Part shown: positions 1 to 4,987 of the stretch, piece by piece
How the letters are laid out: each line of letters starts with the position of its first letter
Position numbering within the stretch: the stretch's first letter is position 1
From: Paracoccaceae bacterium
GTDB taxonomy: Bacteria > Pseudomonadota > Alphaproteobacteria > Rhodobacterales > Rhodobacteraceae
NCBI GenBank assembly: GCA_006227805.1
Contig: SBFT01000333.1
Location: forward strand, 1 to 5,117
Direction: 5' to 3'
Length of the DNA: 5,117 bases
Notes under the pieces: model-generated
Databases searched by the model: none
Seen by the model: the letters and a program-made list of their open reading frames with translations, nothing else
What the model was told of the DNA's origin: nothing
Program-made: the position numbers and the translations under genes

Positions 1-879
1 GACAAGACCCTGAAGACCAAGGACATCGACCAGTTCGATTTCACCGGCTGGGACATCGCGCTGTTCGCGATCGGGTCCGAGGCGACCAAGACCTATGCCC
101 CCAGGGCCGCCGCGGCGGGCTGCGTGGTGATCGACAACTCGTCGCTCTACCGCTACGATCCCGACGTGCCGTTGATCGTGCCGGAAGTGAACGCCGACGC
201 GGTGCATGGCTATTCGAAGAAGAACATCATCGCGAACCCCAACTGCTCGACCGCGCAGATGGTGGTGGCGCTGAAGCCGCTCCATGACCGCGCGCGGATC
301 AAGCGGGTGGTCGTCTCGACCTATCAGTCGGTGTCGGGCGCGGGCAAGGAGGGCATGGACGAGCTGTGGGATCAGACCAAGGCGGTCTACAACCCCACCT
401 CCGAGGTGCCGCCCAAGAAGTTCCAGAAGCAGATCGCCTTCAACATCATTCCCCAGATCGACGTCTTCATGGAGGACGGATCGACCAAGGAGGAATGGAA
501 GATGGTGGTCGAGACGAAGAAGATCCTGGACCCCGCGATCAAGGTCACGGCGACCTGCGTGCGGGTGCCGGTCTTCGTGGGCCATTCGGAAGCCATCAAC
601 ATCGAGTTCGAGGATTTCCTCGACGAGGACGAGGCCCGCGACATCCTGCGCGAGGCTCCGGGCGTCATGGTGATCGACAAGCGCGAACCGGGCGGCTACG
701 TCACGCCGATCGAATGCGTGGGCGATTACGCCACCTTCATCAGCCGCATCCGCCAGGACGGCACGATCGAGAACGGCCTGAACCTGTGGTGCGTCAGCGA
801 CAACCTGCGCAAGGGCGCGGCGCTGAACGCCGTGCAGATCGCCGAGGTCCTGGGCCAGAAGGTCCTGCAGAAGGGCTGA
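1..879 (+). CDS. asd: Aspartate-semialdehyde dehydrogenase, 5'-truncated by window edge
   Basis: Reduces L-4-aspartyl phosphate to L-aspartate 4-semialdehyde with NADPH in the cytoplasm, the branch point to lysine, diaminopimelate, methionine and threonine. The reading frame is open from base 1 to the TGA at 877-879, giving 292 residues. The family usually has about 340, so roughly 48 N-terminal residues, including the glycine-rich NADP-binding loop, lie outside the window. Visible landmarks, numbered from the first residue here: the NPNCST active-site loop with catalytic Cys82; STYQSVSGAG at 106-115; the substrate Arg188 and catalytic His195 in RVPVFVGHSEA; and the closing LRKGAALNAVQIAE. 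No key residue is missing in the visible part. An intrinsic terminator follows 22 bases after the stop, so this is probably the last gene of its transcript. Codon use matches the rest of the window. The call is secure; only the true start is unknown. Confidence 0.97.
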   Translation, partial: DKTLKTKDIDQFDFTGWDIALFAIGSEATKTYAPRAAAAGCVVIDNSSLYRYDPDVPLIVPEVNADAVHGYSKKNIIANPNCSTAQMVVALKPLHDRARIKRVVVSTYQSVSGAGKEGMDELWDQTKAVYNPTSEVPPKKFQKQIAFNIIPQIDVFMEDGSTKEEWKMVVETKKILDPAIKVTATCVRVPVFVGHSEAINIEFEDFLDEDEARDILREAPGVMVIDKREPGGYVTPIECVGDYATFISRIRQDGTIENGLNLWCVSDNLRKGAALNAVQIAEVLGQKVLQKG

Positions 880-900
880 CGTCCCGATCCGCGCCGAGCA

Positions 901-928
901 AGGGGGCGCCCGTCGCGGCGCCCTTCTT
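901..928 (+). terminator. Intrinsic terminator after asd
   Basis: GGGCGCC (904-910) and GGCGCCC (917-923) form a perfect 7-bp GC stem around a 6-base loop, with two further G-U pairs at the base (902/925, 903/924). TTCTT follows directly. The position, 22 bases beyond the asd stop, fits a Rho-independent terminator. The T tract is short, as is common in GC-rich alphaproteobacteria. Confidence 0.72.
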
Positions 929-1005
929 CATGCGCCGCAGCACCCGCCGGGGCCCATCTCCGCGCCCCGAACCGGCGCGCCGCGAATCCCCTTCACGGGC
1001 GCGCT

Positions 1006-1028
1006 GCCGGGCCGGACCCCTGCCCGGT
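1006..1028 (+). repeat. Inverted repeat in the asd-downstream gap
   Basis: CCGGGC (1007-1012) and GCCCGG (1022-1027) form a 6-bp stem around a 9-base loop, with one possible G-U pair at the base. No T tract follows. In a sequence this GC-rich, short stems of this kind arise easily by chance, so it is recorded mainly because it precedes two more hairpins. Confidence 0.3.
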
Positions 1029-1035
1029 CAGCCTC

Positions 1036-1062
1036 AAACCCCCGAAAACGGGGGATTTTCGG
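1036..1062 (+). terminator. Second terminator-like hairpin, with an overlapping alternative stem
   Basis: CCCCCG (1039-1044) and CGGGGG (1049-1054) make a perfect 6-bp stem closed by an AAAA loop and followed by ATTTTC, a good intrinsic-terminator shape. The same bases can instead form CCGAAAA (1042-1048) with TTTTCGG (1056-1062), a perfect 7-bp stem with a 7-base loop. The two stems share 1042-1044 and cannot coexist. It may be a back-up terminator for asd, the end of a small transcript, or an attenuator in a leader of the 1177 gene. The sequence alone does not decide. Confidence 0.5.
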
Positions 1063-1086
1063 CAACAAAGCCCGGCTCTTTGCTGC
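1062..1086 (+). repeat. Imperfect hairpin upstream of the 1177 gene
   Basis: GCAACAAAG (1062-1070) can pair with CTTTGCTGC (1078-1086) with a single A-C mismatch around a 7-base loop. Further on, CCAAT (1094-1098) and ATTGG (1108-1112) form another short inverted repeat. From about 1055 to 1150 the sequence is clearly richer in A and T than its surroundings, which suggests the promoter region of the next gene. I could not place a convincing -35/-10 pair. Confidence 0.3.
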
Positions 1087-1163
1087 ATCGTCCCCAATGA
1101 TGCCACAATTGGCGCTTTTCGTGTGACCTGTGGCGAAACTGAGGCAAAGTCATGACGGGGAAC

Positions 1164-1176
1164 GGAGACAGGTGAG
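1164..1176 (+). promoter_or_regulatory. Ribosome binding site for the 1177 gene
   Basis: GGAGA (1164-1168) lies 8 bases before the ATG at 1177, an ideal Shine-Dalgarno spacing. It supports this start over the next in-frame ATG at 1228. The GTGAG that touches the ATG is too close to serve. Confidence 0.6.
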
Positions 1177-1512
1177 ATGGGTTTTCACGAACACGGACAA
1201 TCGTCGGCGGATGGCCGGCAACGTCAGATGCAGGACCGGCTGGACAGCGAGACCGTCCTGTTGCTGCGCTGCTTCCTGCTGCCGGCGATCGAGGCCGCCG
1301 AGAGCTGGCGCGAGCTGAGCCAATCCCTGTCGGCAAAGGGGTTCGAGATCGTCTTCCGCGAGGGACGCCTTCTGTTCCGGCGCACCGACACGGGCGAGGA
1401 CATCTGCACGGGGGGCAGCCTGGGCGCGCCCTTGCGCGACCTCGCGCAGCGGCTGGGCCGGCCCTGCATCCAGGTCATGCCGGACGGTCAGTCCGGGCGC
1501 CTGCTGATCTGA
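1177..1512 (+). CDS. Small uncharacterised protein, 111 residues
   Basis: I do not recognise this gene by name. The start is supported by a well-spaced GGAGA. The protein begins with a polar, probably disordered stretch (1-20). A helix follows (about 21-54, with LLLRCFLLPAIEAAESWRELSQ), then a beta-hairpin-like part (55-77, GFEIVFREGRLLFRRTDTGE) and a second helix (about 82-94, LGAPLRDLAQRLG). It ends in a short strand-like tail, GRLLI. There is no signal peptide and no membrane segment long enough to trust. Cysteines at 32, 77 and 97 form no obvious metal motif. The order helix, 'AKGFEI-FREGRL' hairpin, helix faintly recalls the tail region of some alphaproteobacterial relaxases, but no relaxase catalytic domain is present, so I assign no function. 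It stands alone between the asd terminator and a convergent carbonic anhydrase gene. Codon use matches its neighbours, which supports a real gene. Confidence 0.75.
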   Translation: MGFHEHGQSSADGRQRQMQDRLDSETVLLLRCFLLPAIEAAESWRELSQSLSAKGFEIVFREGRLLFRRTDTGEDICTGGSLGAPLRDLAQRLGRPCIQVMPDGQSGRLLI

Positions 1513-1545
1513 CCTTTCGTCGGCATCGGCGCCGGGACGCGATGA

Positions 1546-1558
1546 CCGGTCAGACCGG
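1546..1558. repeat. 13-bp palindrome across the carbonic anhydrase stop codon
   Basis: CCGGTC (1546-1551) and GACCGG (1553-1558) are a perfect inverted repeat with one central base, covering the carbonic anhydrase stop codon (1550-1552 on the minus strand). As RNA it would be a 5-bp stem with a 3-base loop. No T tract follows on either strand, so it is a weak candidate for a shared terminator between the two convergent genes. Confidence 0.35.
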
Positions 1559-2200
1559 CTGGAACTGCGCCTTGCGCGGCTCGTAATATTCCAGTCCGCC
1601 TTCGCCGATGTCGGTCCACAGACCGTGCAGCGTCAGCTCGCCCGTTCGGACGGCTTCGGCGACGAAAGGAAAGGTCATCAGGTTGTCGAGCGAGGTCAGC
1701 ACCGCCAGATGTTCCAGTTCGCGCGCCTGCGCCGCGCCATCGGCGATGCCCGAGACCTGCGCATAGCGCGGTTTCAGGATGTCCATCCAGCGGCCCACGA
1801 AACTGGTCTTCTGTTCCAGTTCCGGCGCGCGGCCTTCGCACATGTCGATGCAGCCCTGCACGCCACCACAGCTGGAATGGCCCAGAACGATCAGATGCGC
1901 GACCTTCAGATGCGCGACGGCGTATTCGACCGCCGCACTGGTGCCGTGATGGTCCCCGTCGGGCTCATAGGGCGGCACCAGGTTCGCGATGTTGCGGTGA
2001 ATGAAGAATTCGCCCTGGTCCGCCCCGAAGATCGAGGTGACGTGCACCCGGCTGTCGCAGCAGCTGATCACCATGGCGCGCGGGCGCTGGCCCTCGGTCG
2101 CCAGGCGGCGATACCAGGCGCGGTTCTCGGAATACGAGGTCGCCTTCCAGCCCTGATAGCGTTGCAGAAGGTAACCCGGCAGGGGTTTGGCGTCTTCCAT
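1550..2200 (-). CDS. Beta-class carbonic anhydrase
   Basis: A cytoplasmic zinc enzyme that interconverts CO2 and bicarbonate, supplying bicarbonate to carboxylases and balancing pH. At 216 residues it is of normal length. The zinc and catalytic residues are present: CxDSR with Cys47, Asp49 and Arg51, and HSSCGG with His108 and Cys111. Other hallmarks are FFIHRNIANLVPP (65-77), GTSAAVEYAV (86-95) and the LTLHGLWTDIGEGGLEYYE tail. Val44 occupies the position of Trp39 of the Haemophilus and E. coli enzymes (numbering shift of 5), so the non-catalytic bicarbonate pocket of the allosteric type II enzymes is probably absent. ATG at 2200 is the only possible start: reading upstream in frame, a TAA comes before any ATG or GTG. 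Its ribosome site is weak (GAAGAAGAAG about 10 bases upstream). It is transcribed divergently from the 2355 gene and convergently with the 1177 gene. The family is certain; the subtype and cellular role are inferred. Confidence 0.95.
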   Translation of the reverse strand: MEDAKPLPGYLLQRYQGWKATSYSENRAWYRRLATEGQRPRAMVISCCDSRVHVTSIFGADQGEFFIHRNIANLVPPYEPDGDHHGTSAAVEYAVAHLKVAHLIVLGHSSCGGVQGCIDMCEGRAPELEQKTSFVGRWMDILKPRYAQVSGIADGAAQARELEHLAVLTSLDNLMTFPFVAEAVRTGELTLHGLWTDIGEGGLEYYEPRKAQFQPV

Positions 2201-2220
2201 GATCGGTCGTCTTCTTCTTC

Positions 2221-2275
2221 GGTCGCTTGAGGGCCATTAGCGATATTTCGCACCAATTTCGAGGAAGAAGCGACC
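2221..2275. repeat. 8-bp inverted repeat flanking an AT-rich island
   Basis: GGTCGCTT (2221-2228) and AAGCGACC (2268-2275) are perfect inverted copies 39 bases apart. They bracket the AT-rich core of the divergent intergenic region. In the carbonic anhydrase transcript the second arm lies directly in front of the GAAGAAGAAG ribosome-site region. The pair could therefore act as DNA (two operator half-sites) or as RNA (a stem near the ribosome site), provided transcription starts outside it. Confidence 0.45.
2239..2262 (-). promoter_or_regulatory. AT-rich putative promoter/operator of carbonic anhydrase with a tandem ATTTCG repeat
   Basis: ATTTCG occurs at 2245-2250 and again at 2256-2261. The start-to-start distance is 11 bp, one turn of the helix, which places both copies on the same DNA face. 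This is the most AT-rich stretch of the 154-base divergent gap and lies 40-60 bases before the carbonic anhydrase ATG, where its promoter is expected. On the minus strand TATCGC (2246-2241) could serve as a -10, but the matching -35 is poor. Promoter assignment is inference. Confidence 0.35.
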
Positions 2276-2344
2276 CCCCGCGCAACCTTTTGCAAACCTG
2301 TCGCAGTCAGGGTGCGACCACCGTGGGGGCACGAGTGCAGAAGT

Positions 2345-2354
2345 GAGGTGAAAC
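2345..2354 (+). promoter_or_regulatory. Ribosome binding site favouring a GTG start
   Basis: GAGG (2345-2348) lies 6 bases before GTG 2355 and 9 before a second GTG at 2358. The first ATG (2370) is 21 bases away and lacks a comparable site, so initiation at one of the tandem GTG codons is preferred. Confidence 0.5.
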
Positions 2355-2738
2355 GTGGTGGAAACGATAATGCGGCTTCCGCAGTCCGAGGCGGTGCGCC
2401 TCGACCCGGACCGTCTCGGGGCGCTCTACCGGCAATTGGGACCGGCCAACGCCGAGGACGTGATCTGCCGTGCGGTCGAGGAACTGGCGGTCCGTCTGGC
2501 GCAGTGCGACACGCTCTGGCACCGGGGGGAATGGTCCGGCCTGCGCAAGTCGGTGCGCTCGCTGGTGGCGATTTCCGATCAGGTGGGCATGAACGCGCTG
2601 TCGCGCGTGGCGCGCGACGTGATCCAGTCGCTGGACATGAACGACCAGGTCGCCACCGCGGCGACGCTGGCGCGGCTGTTGCGGGTGGGCGAGCGGTCCC
2701 TGACCGCCGTCTGGGATTTGCAGGACATAACGATCTGA
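2355..2738 (+). CDS. Small helical protein resembling a histidine-less HPt domain
   Basis: 127 residues from tandem GTG codons; 122 if ATG 2370 is used. I do not recognise a named family. The predicted structure is almost wholly alpha-helical, with helices near 20-28, 32-55, 60-73, 79-93, 96-109 and 111-122, and there is no signal peptide or membrane segment. RSLVAISDQVG (68-78), followed by ALSRVARDV, matches the pattern of HPt phosphotransfer domains, HSLKGSxxNLG followed by a second helix. Arg68 occupies the place of the phosphorylated His, and Val-Ala replace Lys-Gly. The only His (56) lies elsewhere. If it is an HPt fold it cannot carry phosphate in the usual way and may instead bind a kinase or receiver domain. 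The aminopeptidase gene begins 69 bases downstream on the same strand, so cotranscription is possible. Consistent codon use and the ribosome site support a real gene; the HPt reading is inference from pattern. Confidence 0.8.
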   Translation: MVETIMRLPQSEAVRLDPDRLGALYRQLGPANAEDVICRAVEELAVRLAQCDTLWHRGEWSGLRKSVRSLVAISDQVGMNALSRVARDVIQSLDMNDQVATAATLARLLRVGERSLTAVWDLQDITI

Positions 2739-2741
2739 AGC

Positions 2742-2768
2742 CTTGCGGGCGGGCGCAGGGCGTATAGG
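2742..2768 (+). promoter_or_regulatory. Possible promoter before the aminopeptidase gene
   Basis: CTTGCGG (2742-2748) and TATAGG (2763-2768) resemble -35 and -10 boxes in the 69-base gap. The 14-base spacer between TTGCGG and TATAGG is shorter than the usual 16-18, so this is tentative. The -10 is the only TATA-like sequence in a very GC-rich gap. Confidence 0.3.
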
Positions 2769-2807
2769 GTCGGGCGCGCAACTCTCCCGAACCGCCCGAG
2801 GCCGCCC

Positions 2808-4187
2808 ATGCATTTCGCTCCGCCAGACCCAGCCGCAATCCCGCTCGACATCGTGGGCGAGGACGGCTTCGCGGACTGGCTTGCGGCGCAGCCCGAGGCA
2901 CAGGCGGCCTGGATCAGGGCGCAGGGCTTCAAGGGGGCCCTGGGCAGTGCCGTGACCCTGCCCGACCCGCAAGGCGGCATCCTGCGGGCCATCGCAGGAT
3001 ACGGCAAGCCGTCCAGCCGCGCGCGGGGACGCTTCGCACTGGCGGGTGCCGCGGCGAAGCTGCCGGAAGGCGTCTACCGGATCGCTTCGGGCCTGCCGCC
3101 CGAGACCGCCGAGACCGAGGCGCTGGGCTGGCTGCTGGGTCTCTACCGTTTCGACCGCTACAAGGCGGCGACCGGGGCCAGGGCCCGCCTGGTCGCGCCC
3201 GAAGGGATCGACGCAGGCCGGGTCGAAACCCTGGCCGAGGGCGAGGCGCTGACGCGCGACCTGATCAACACGCCCGCCGCGGACATGGGGCCGGATGACC
3301 TGGAAGACGCCGCGCGCGCGCTGGCCGCTCGGTTCGGCGCAACGATCCAGGTGACGACCGGCGACGATCTTCTGTCGGCAAACCTGCCGATGATCCACGT
3401 CGTGGGCCGCGCGGCGGACCGCGCGCCGCGGCTGATCGACATGACCTGGGGCGCGACCGGACCGGCGCTGACGCTGGTCGGCAAGGGCGTCTGTTTCGAC
3501 ACCGGCGGTCTGAACCTGAAGCCCGCCTCCTCCATGGGCCTGATGAAGAAGGACATGGGCGGGGCCGCGACCGTCCTTGGCCTGGCGCGCATCATCATGG
3601 GGCTGGGACTGCCCCTGCGCCTGCGCGTCCTGATCCCGGCGGTGGAAAACAGCGTCGCGGGCAACGCCTTCCGGCCGCAGGACATCCTGACCTCGCGCAA
3701 GGGGCTGACGGTCGAGATCAACAACACCGACGCCGAAGGGCGGCTGATCCTGGCGGATGCGCTGGCCCTTGCGGATGAGGGCAGGCCCGACCTGATCGTG
3801 TCGATGGCCACGCTGACGGGGGCTGCACGGGTGGCGGTGGGACCGGACCTCGCCCCCTTCTATACGGATCACGACGACGACGCGTCAGCCCTGTCCGCGG
3901 CGGCGGCGCGCATGGCCGATCCGGTCTGGCGGATGCCGTTCCATGCGCCTTACGAGACGATGATCGAGCCCGCCATTGCGGACCTCGACAATGCGCCTTC
4001 GGGCGGGTTCGCGGGATCGATCACGGCGGCGCTGTTCCTGCGCCGCTTCGTGACGGAAACGCCGCGCTACATGCATTTCGACATCTATGGCTGGCAGCCC
4101 GGCGCCGCGCCGGGCCGACCCAAGGGCGGGGTGCAACAGGGCGCGCGGGCGCTCTTCGCCGCGCTGCCGCAGATGCTGGGCCTATGA
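2808..4187 (+). CDS. M17 family leucyl aminopeptidase
   Basis: A cytoplasmic two-metal enzyme that removes N-terminal residues, often Leu, from peptides; family members usually act as hexamers. The C-terminal catalytic domain carries VGKGVCFDTGG (224-234), KKDMGG (247-252) and NTDAEGR (306-312). The metal and catalytic residues are Lys226, Asp231, Lys238, Asp249, Asp308, Glu310 and Arg312. All sit exactly 44 positions before their counterparts in E. coli PepA (Lys270, Asp275, Lys282, Asp293, Asp352, Glu354, Arg356), so spacing within the active site is unchanged. At 459 residues it is shorter than PepA (about 503), with the loss in the N-terminal domain, as in the compact PepB-like alphaproteobacterial members. 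GAGG (2798-2801), 6 bases upstream, supports the ATG. Its stop overlaps the start of the NlpC/P60 gene (ATGA), implying coupled translation. The exact substrate is unknown; peptide turnover, including murein peptides, is inferred from the neighbour. Confidence 0.96.
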   Translation: MHFAPPDPAAIPLDIVGEDGFADWLAAQPEAQAAWIRAQGFKGALGSAVTLPDPQGGILRAIAGYGKPSSRARGRFALAGAAAKLPEGVYRIASGLPPETAETEALGWLLGLYRFDRYKAATGARARLVAPEGIDAGRVETLAEGEALTRDLINTPAADMGPDDLEDAARALAARFGATIQVTTGDDLLSANLPMIHVVGRAADRAPRLIDMTWGATGPALTLVGKGVCFDTGGLNLKPASSMGLMKKDMGGAATVLGLARIIMGLGLPLRLRVLIPAVENSVAGNAFRPQDILTSRKGLTVEINNTDAEGRLILADALALADEGRPDLIVSMATLTGAARVAVGPDLAPFYTDHDDDASALSAAAARMADPVWRMPFHAPYETMIEPAIADLDNAPSGGFAGSITAALFLRRFVTETPRYMHFDIYGWQPGAAPGRPKGGVQQGARALFAALPQMLGL

Positions 4188-4945
4188 GCGACCGCCGCCT
4201 GACGCCGCACCCGGATTGGGCCTCGGGGGCCGAGGCCGCCGCGGTGGCCGTGCCCCTGGCCGATCTGCTGGCTTCACCGCAAGGTCCGCGCGATCGCCAG
4301 CTTCTGCTGGGCGAGGCGGTCACCGTGCTGGGCCGCCGTGACGGCATGGCGCATCTGCGCGCCGAAAAGGACGGCTATCACGGCTTTGTCGCCGGGACCG
4401 CGCTCGGCCCGGCGATCACGCCCACGCATCGCGTCAGCGCGCCCGCGACCCATGCCTACGCCGCCCCCGACATCAAGTCGGCCGACCGCCTGTCGCTGGG
4501 CTTCGGGGCGCGCGTCGCGGCGCTGGGCGAGAGCGCGACCTTCATCGAGACCGCGCATGGCCATATCCCGAAACGGCACCTCCGCCCCGCGGACAGCACC
4601 GAGGACGACCCGGCCGAGGTCGCGCTTCTGTTCCTGGGGACGCCCTATCTCTGGGGCGGGAATTCGCGCTGGGGGATCGATTGCTCGGGGCTGGTGCAGG
4701 CGGCCCTTCTCGCCTGCGGCATCCCCTGCCCCGGCGACAGCGATCTGCAATCGCGCGCCTTCGCACCTGCCAGCGGCCCGAGGCAGGAAGGCGACCTGCT
4801 GTTCTGGAAAGGCCATGTGGCGATGGCGCTGGATGACACCCGCCTCATCCACGCGAATGCCCATCACATGGCGACCGTGATCGAGGACGCCGACACGGCG
4901 CTCGCCCGGATCGGGGACCCGCTTCTGGCCCATCTGCGCCCCTAG
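4184..4945 (+). CDS. NlpC/P60 cysteine peptidase with SH3b-like domains, YkfC-like
   Basis: A peptidase of 253 residues. Two SH3b-like domains (about 20-75 and 80-136) precede an NlpC/P60 domain (about 142-250). The triad is Cys167 in DCSGL, His211 in GHVAM and His223 in LIHANAHH. Asp185-Ser186 follow the Cys by 18 and 19 residues, the spacing of Asp256-Ser257 after Cys238 in Bacillus cereus YkfC (numbers from memory), where they help hold the free N-terminal L-Ala of murein peptides. The two His are 12 apart, as in YkfC. The likely reaction is cleavage of the gamma-D-Glu to diaminopimelate (or Lys) bond in L-Ala-gamma-D-Glu-DAP. There is no signal peptide, lipobox or membrane segment, so action in the cytoplasm on recycled peptides fits better than wall cleavage. 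The start codon overlaps the aminopeptidase stop and no clear Shine-Dalgarno is seen, which suggests translational coupling. The family is secure; substrate and recycling role are inferred. Confidence 0.93.
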   Translation: MSDRRLTPHPDWASGAEAAAVAVPLADLLASPQGPRDRQLLLGEAVTVLGRRDGMAHLRAEKDGYHGFVAGTALGPAITPTHRVSAPATHAYAAPDIKSADRLSLGFGARVAALGESATFIETAHGHIPKRHLRPADSTEDDPAEVALLFLGTPYLWGGNSRWGIDCSGLVQAALLACGIPCPGDSDLQSRAFAPASGPRQEGDLLFWKGHVAMALDDTRLIHANAHHMATVIEDADTALARIGDPLLAHLRP

Positions 4946-4950
4946 GCTTC

Positions 4951-4964
4951 TTTCTGGTCAAAAA
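4951..4964. repeat. Degenerate TTTnTGGnCAAAAA palindrome after the NlpC/P60 gene
   Basis: TTTCTGGTCAAAAA (4951-4964) is an imperfect palindrome (two mismatched pairs) starting 5 bases after the stop codon. From memory, related sequences (TTTTTGGCCAAAAATAC followed by GC-rich bases) often follow genes in Rhodobacteraceae. That recollection has not been checked here. On the plus strand it could mark the 3' end of the aminopeptidase-peptidase transcript. Confidence 0.4.
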
Positions 4965-4986
4965 TACGCAAATCCCGCCGCGCGGG
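4960..4986 (-). terminator. Terminator-like hairpin for the minus-strand DUF2794-like gene
   Basis: CCCGC and GCGGG (4974-4978 and 4982-4986) form a 5-bp GC stem around a 3-base loop, 1 base after the minus-strand stop. Reading along the minus strand, a TTTTT run (4964-4960) follows 9 bases past the stem. The stem is short and the T run is offset, so it is only moderately convincing. It lies between convergent genes, where termination is expected. Confidence 0.4.
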
Positions 4987-4987
4987 C

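Noticed and set aside
366..1100. A 244-codon plus-strand frame overlapping asd and running into the gap after it
   Set aside because: It is a frame-shifted reading of asd with low-complexity Arg/Gly/Pro content, and it crosses the asd terminator.
1625..2230. A 201-codon plus-strand frame opposite the carbonic anhydrase gene
   Set aside because: It is the antisense shadow of a gene with an intact zinc active site. Its composition is Arg/Ala/His-rich and no ribosome site supports it.
2210..2270. CTTCTTCTTC (2210-2219) and GGAAGAAG (2263-2270) as part of a longer inverted repeat
   Set aside because: The arms do not extend the 8-bp inverted repeat in register; they look like separate purine/pyrimidine runs, one being the ribosome-site region.
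2290..2318. TTGCAA (2290-2295), 17 bases, then TGCGAC as a promoter for the 2355 gene
   Set aside because: The -35 is reasonable but the -10 shares almost nothing with TATAAT. The position fits, but the evidence is too thin to annotate.
2307..3872. A 521-codon open frame on the minus strand, opposite the 2355 gene and most of the aminopeptidase gene
   Set aside because: It lies opposite genes with clear start signals or family matches. The translation is rich in Arg, Gln, Gly and His, with no recognisable motif, which is typical of antisense frames in GC-rich DNA.
4274..4933. A 219-codon minus-strand frame opposite the NlpC/P60 gene
   Set aside because: The plus strand encodes a complete peptidase with its catalytic triad; the opposite frame shows no family features.
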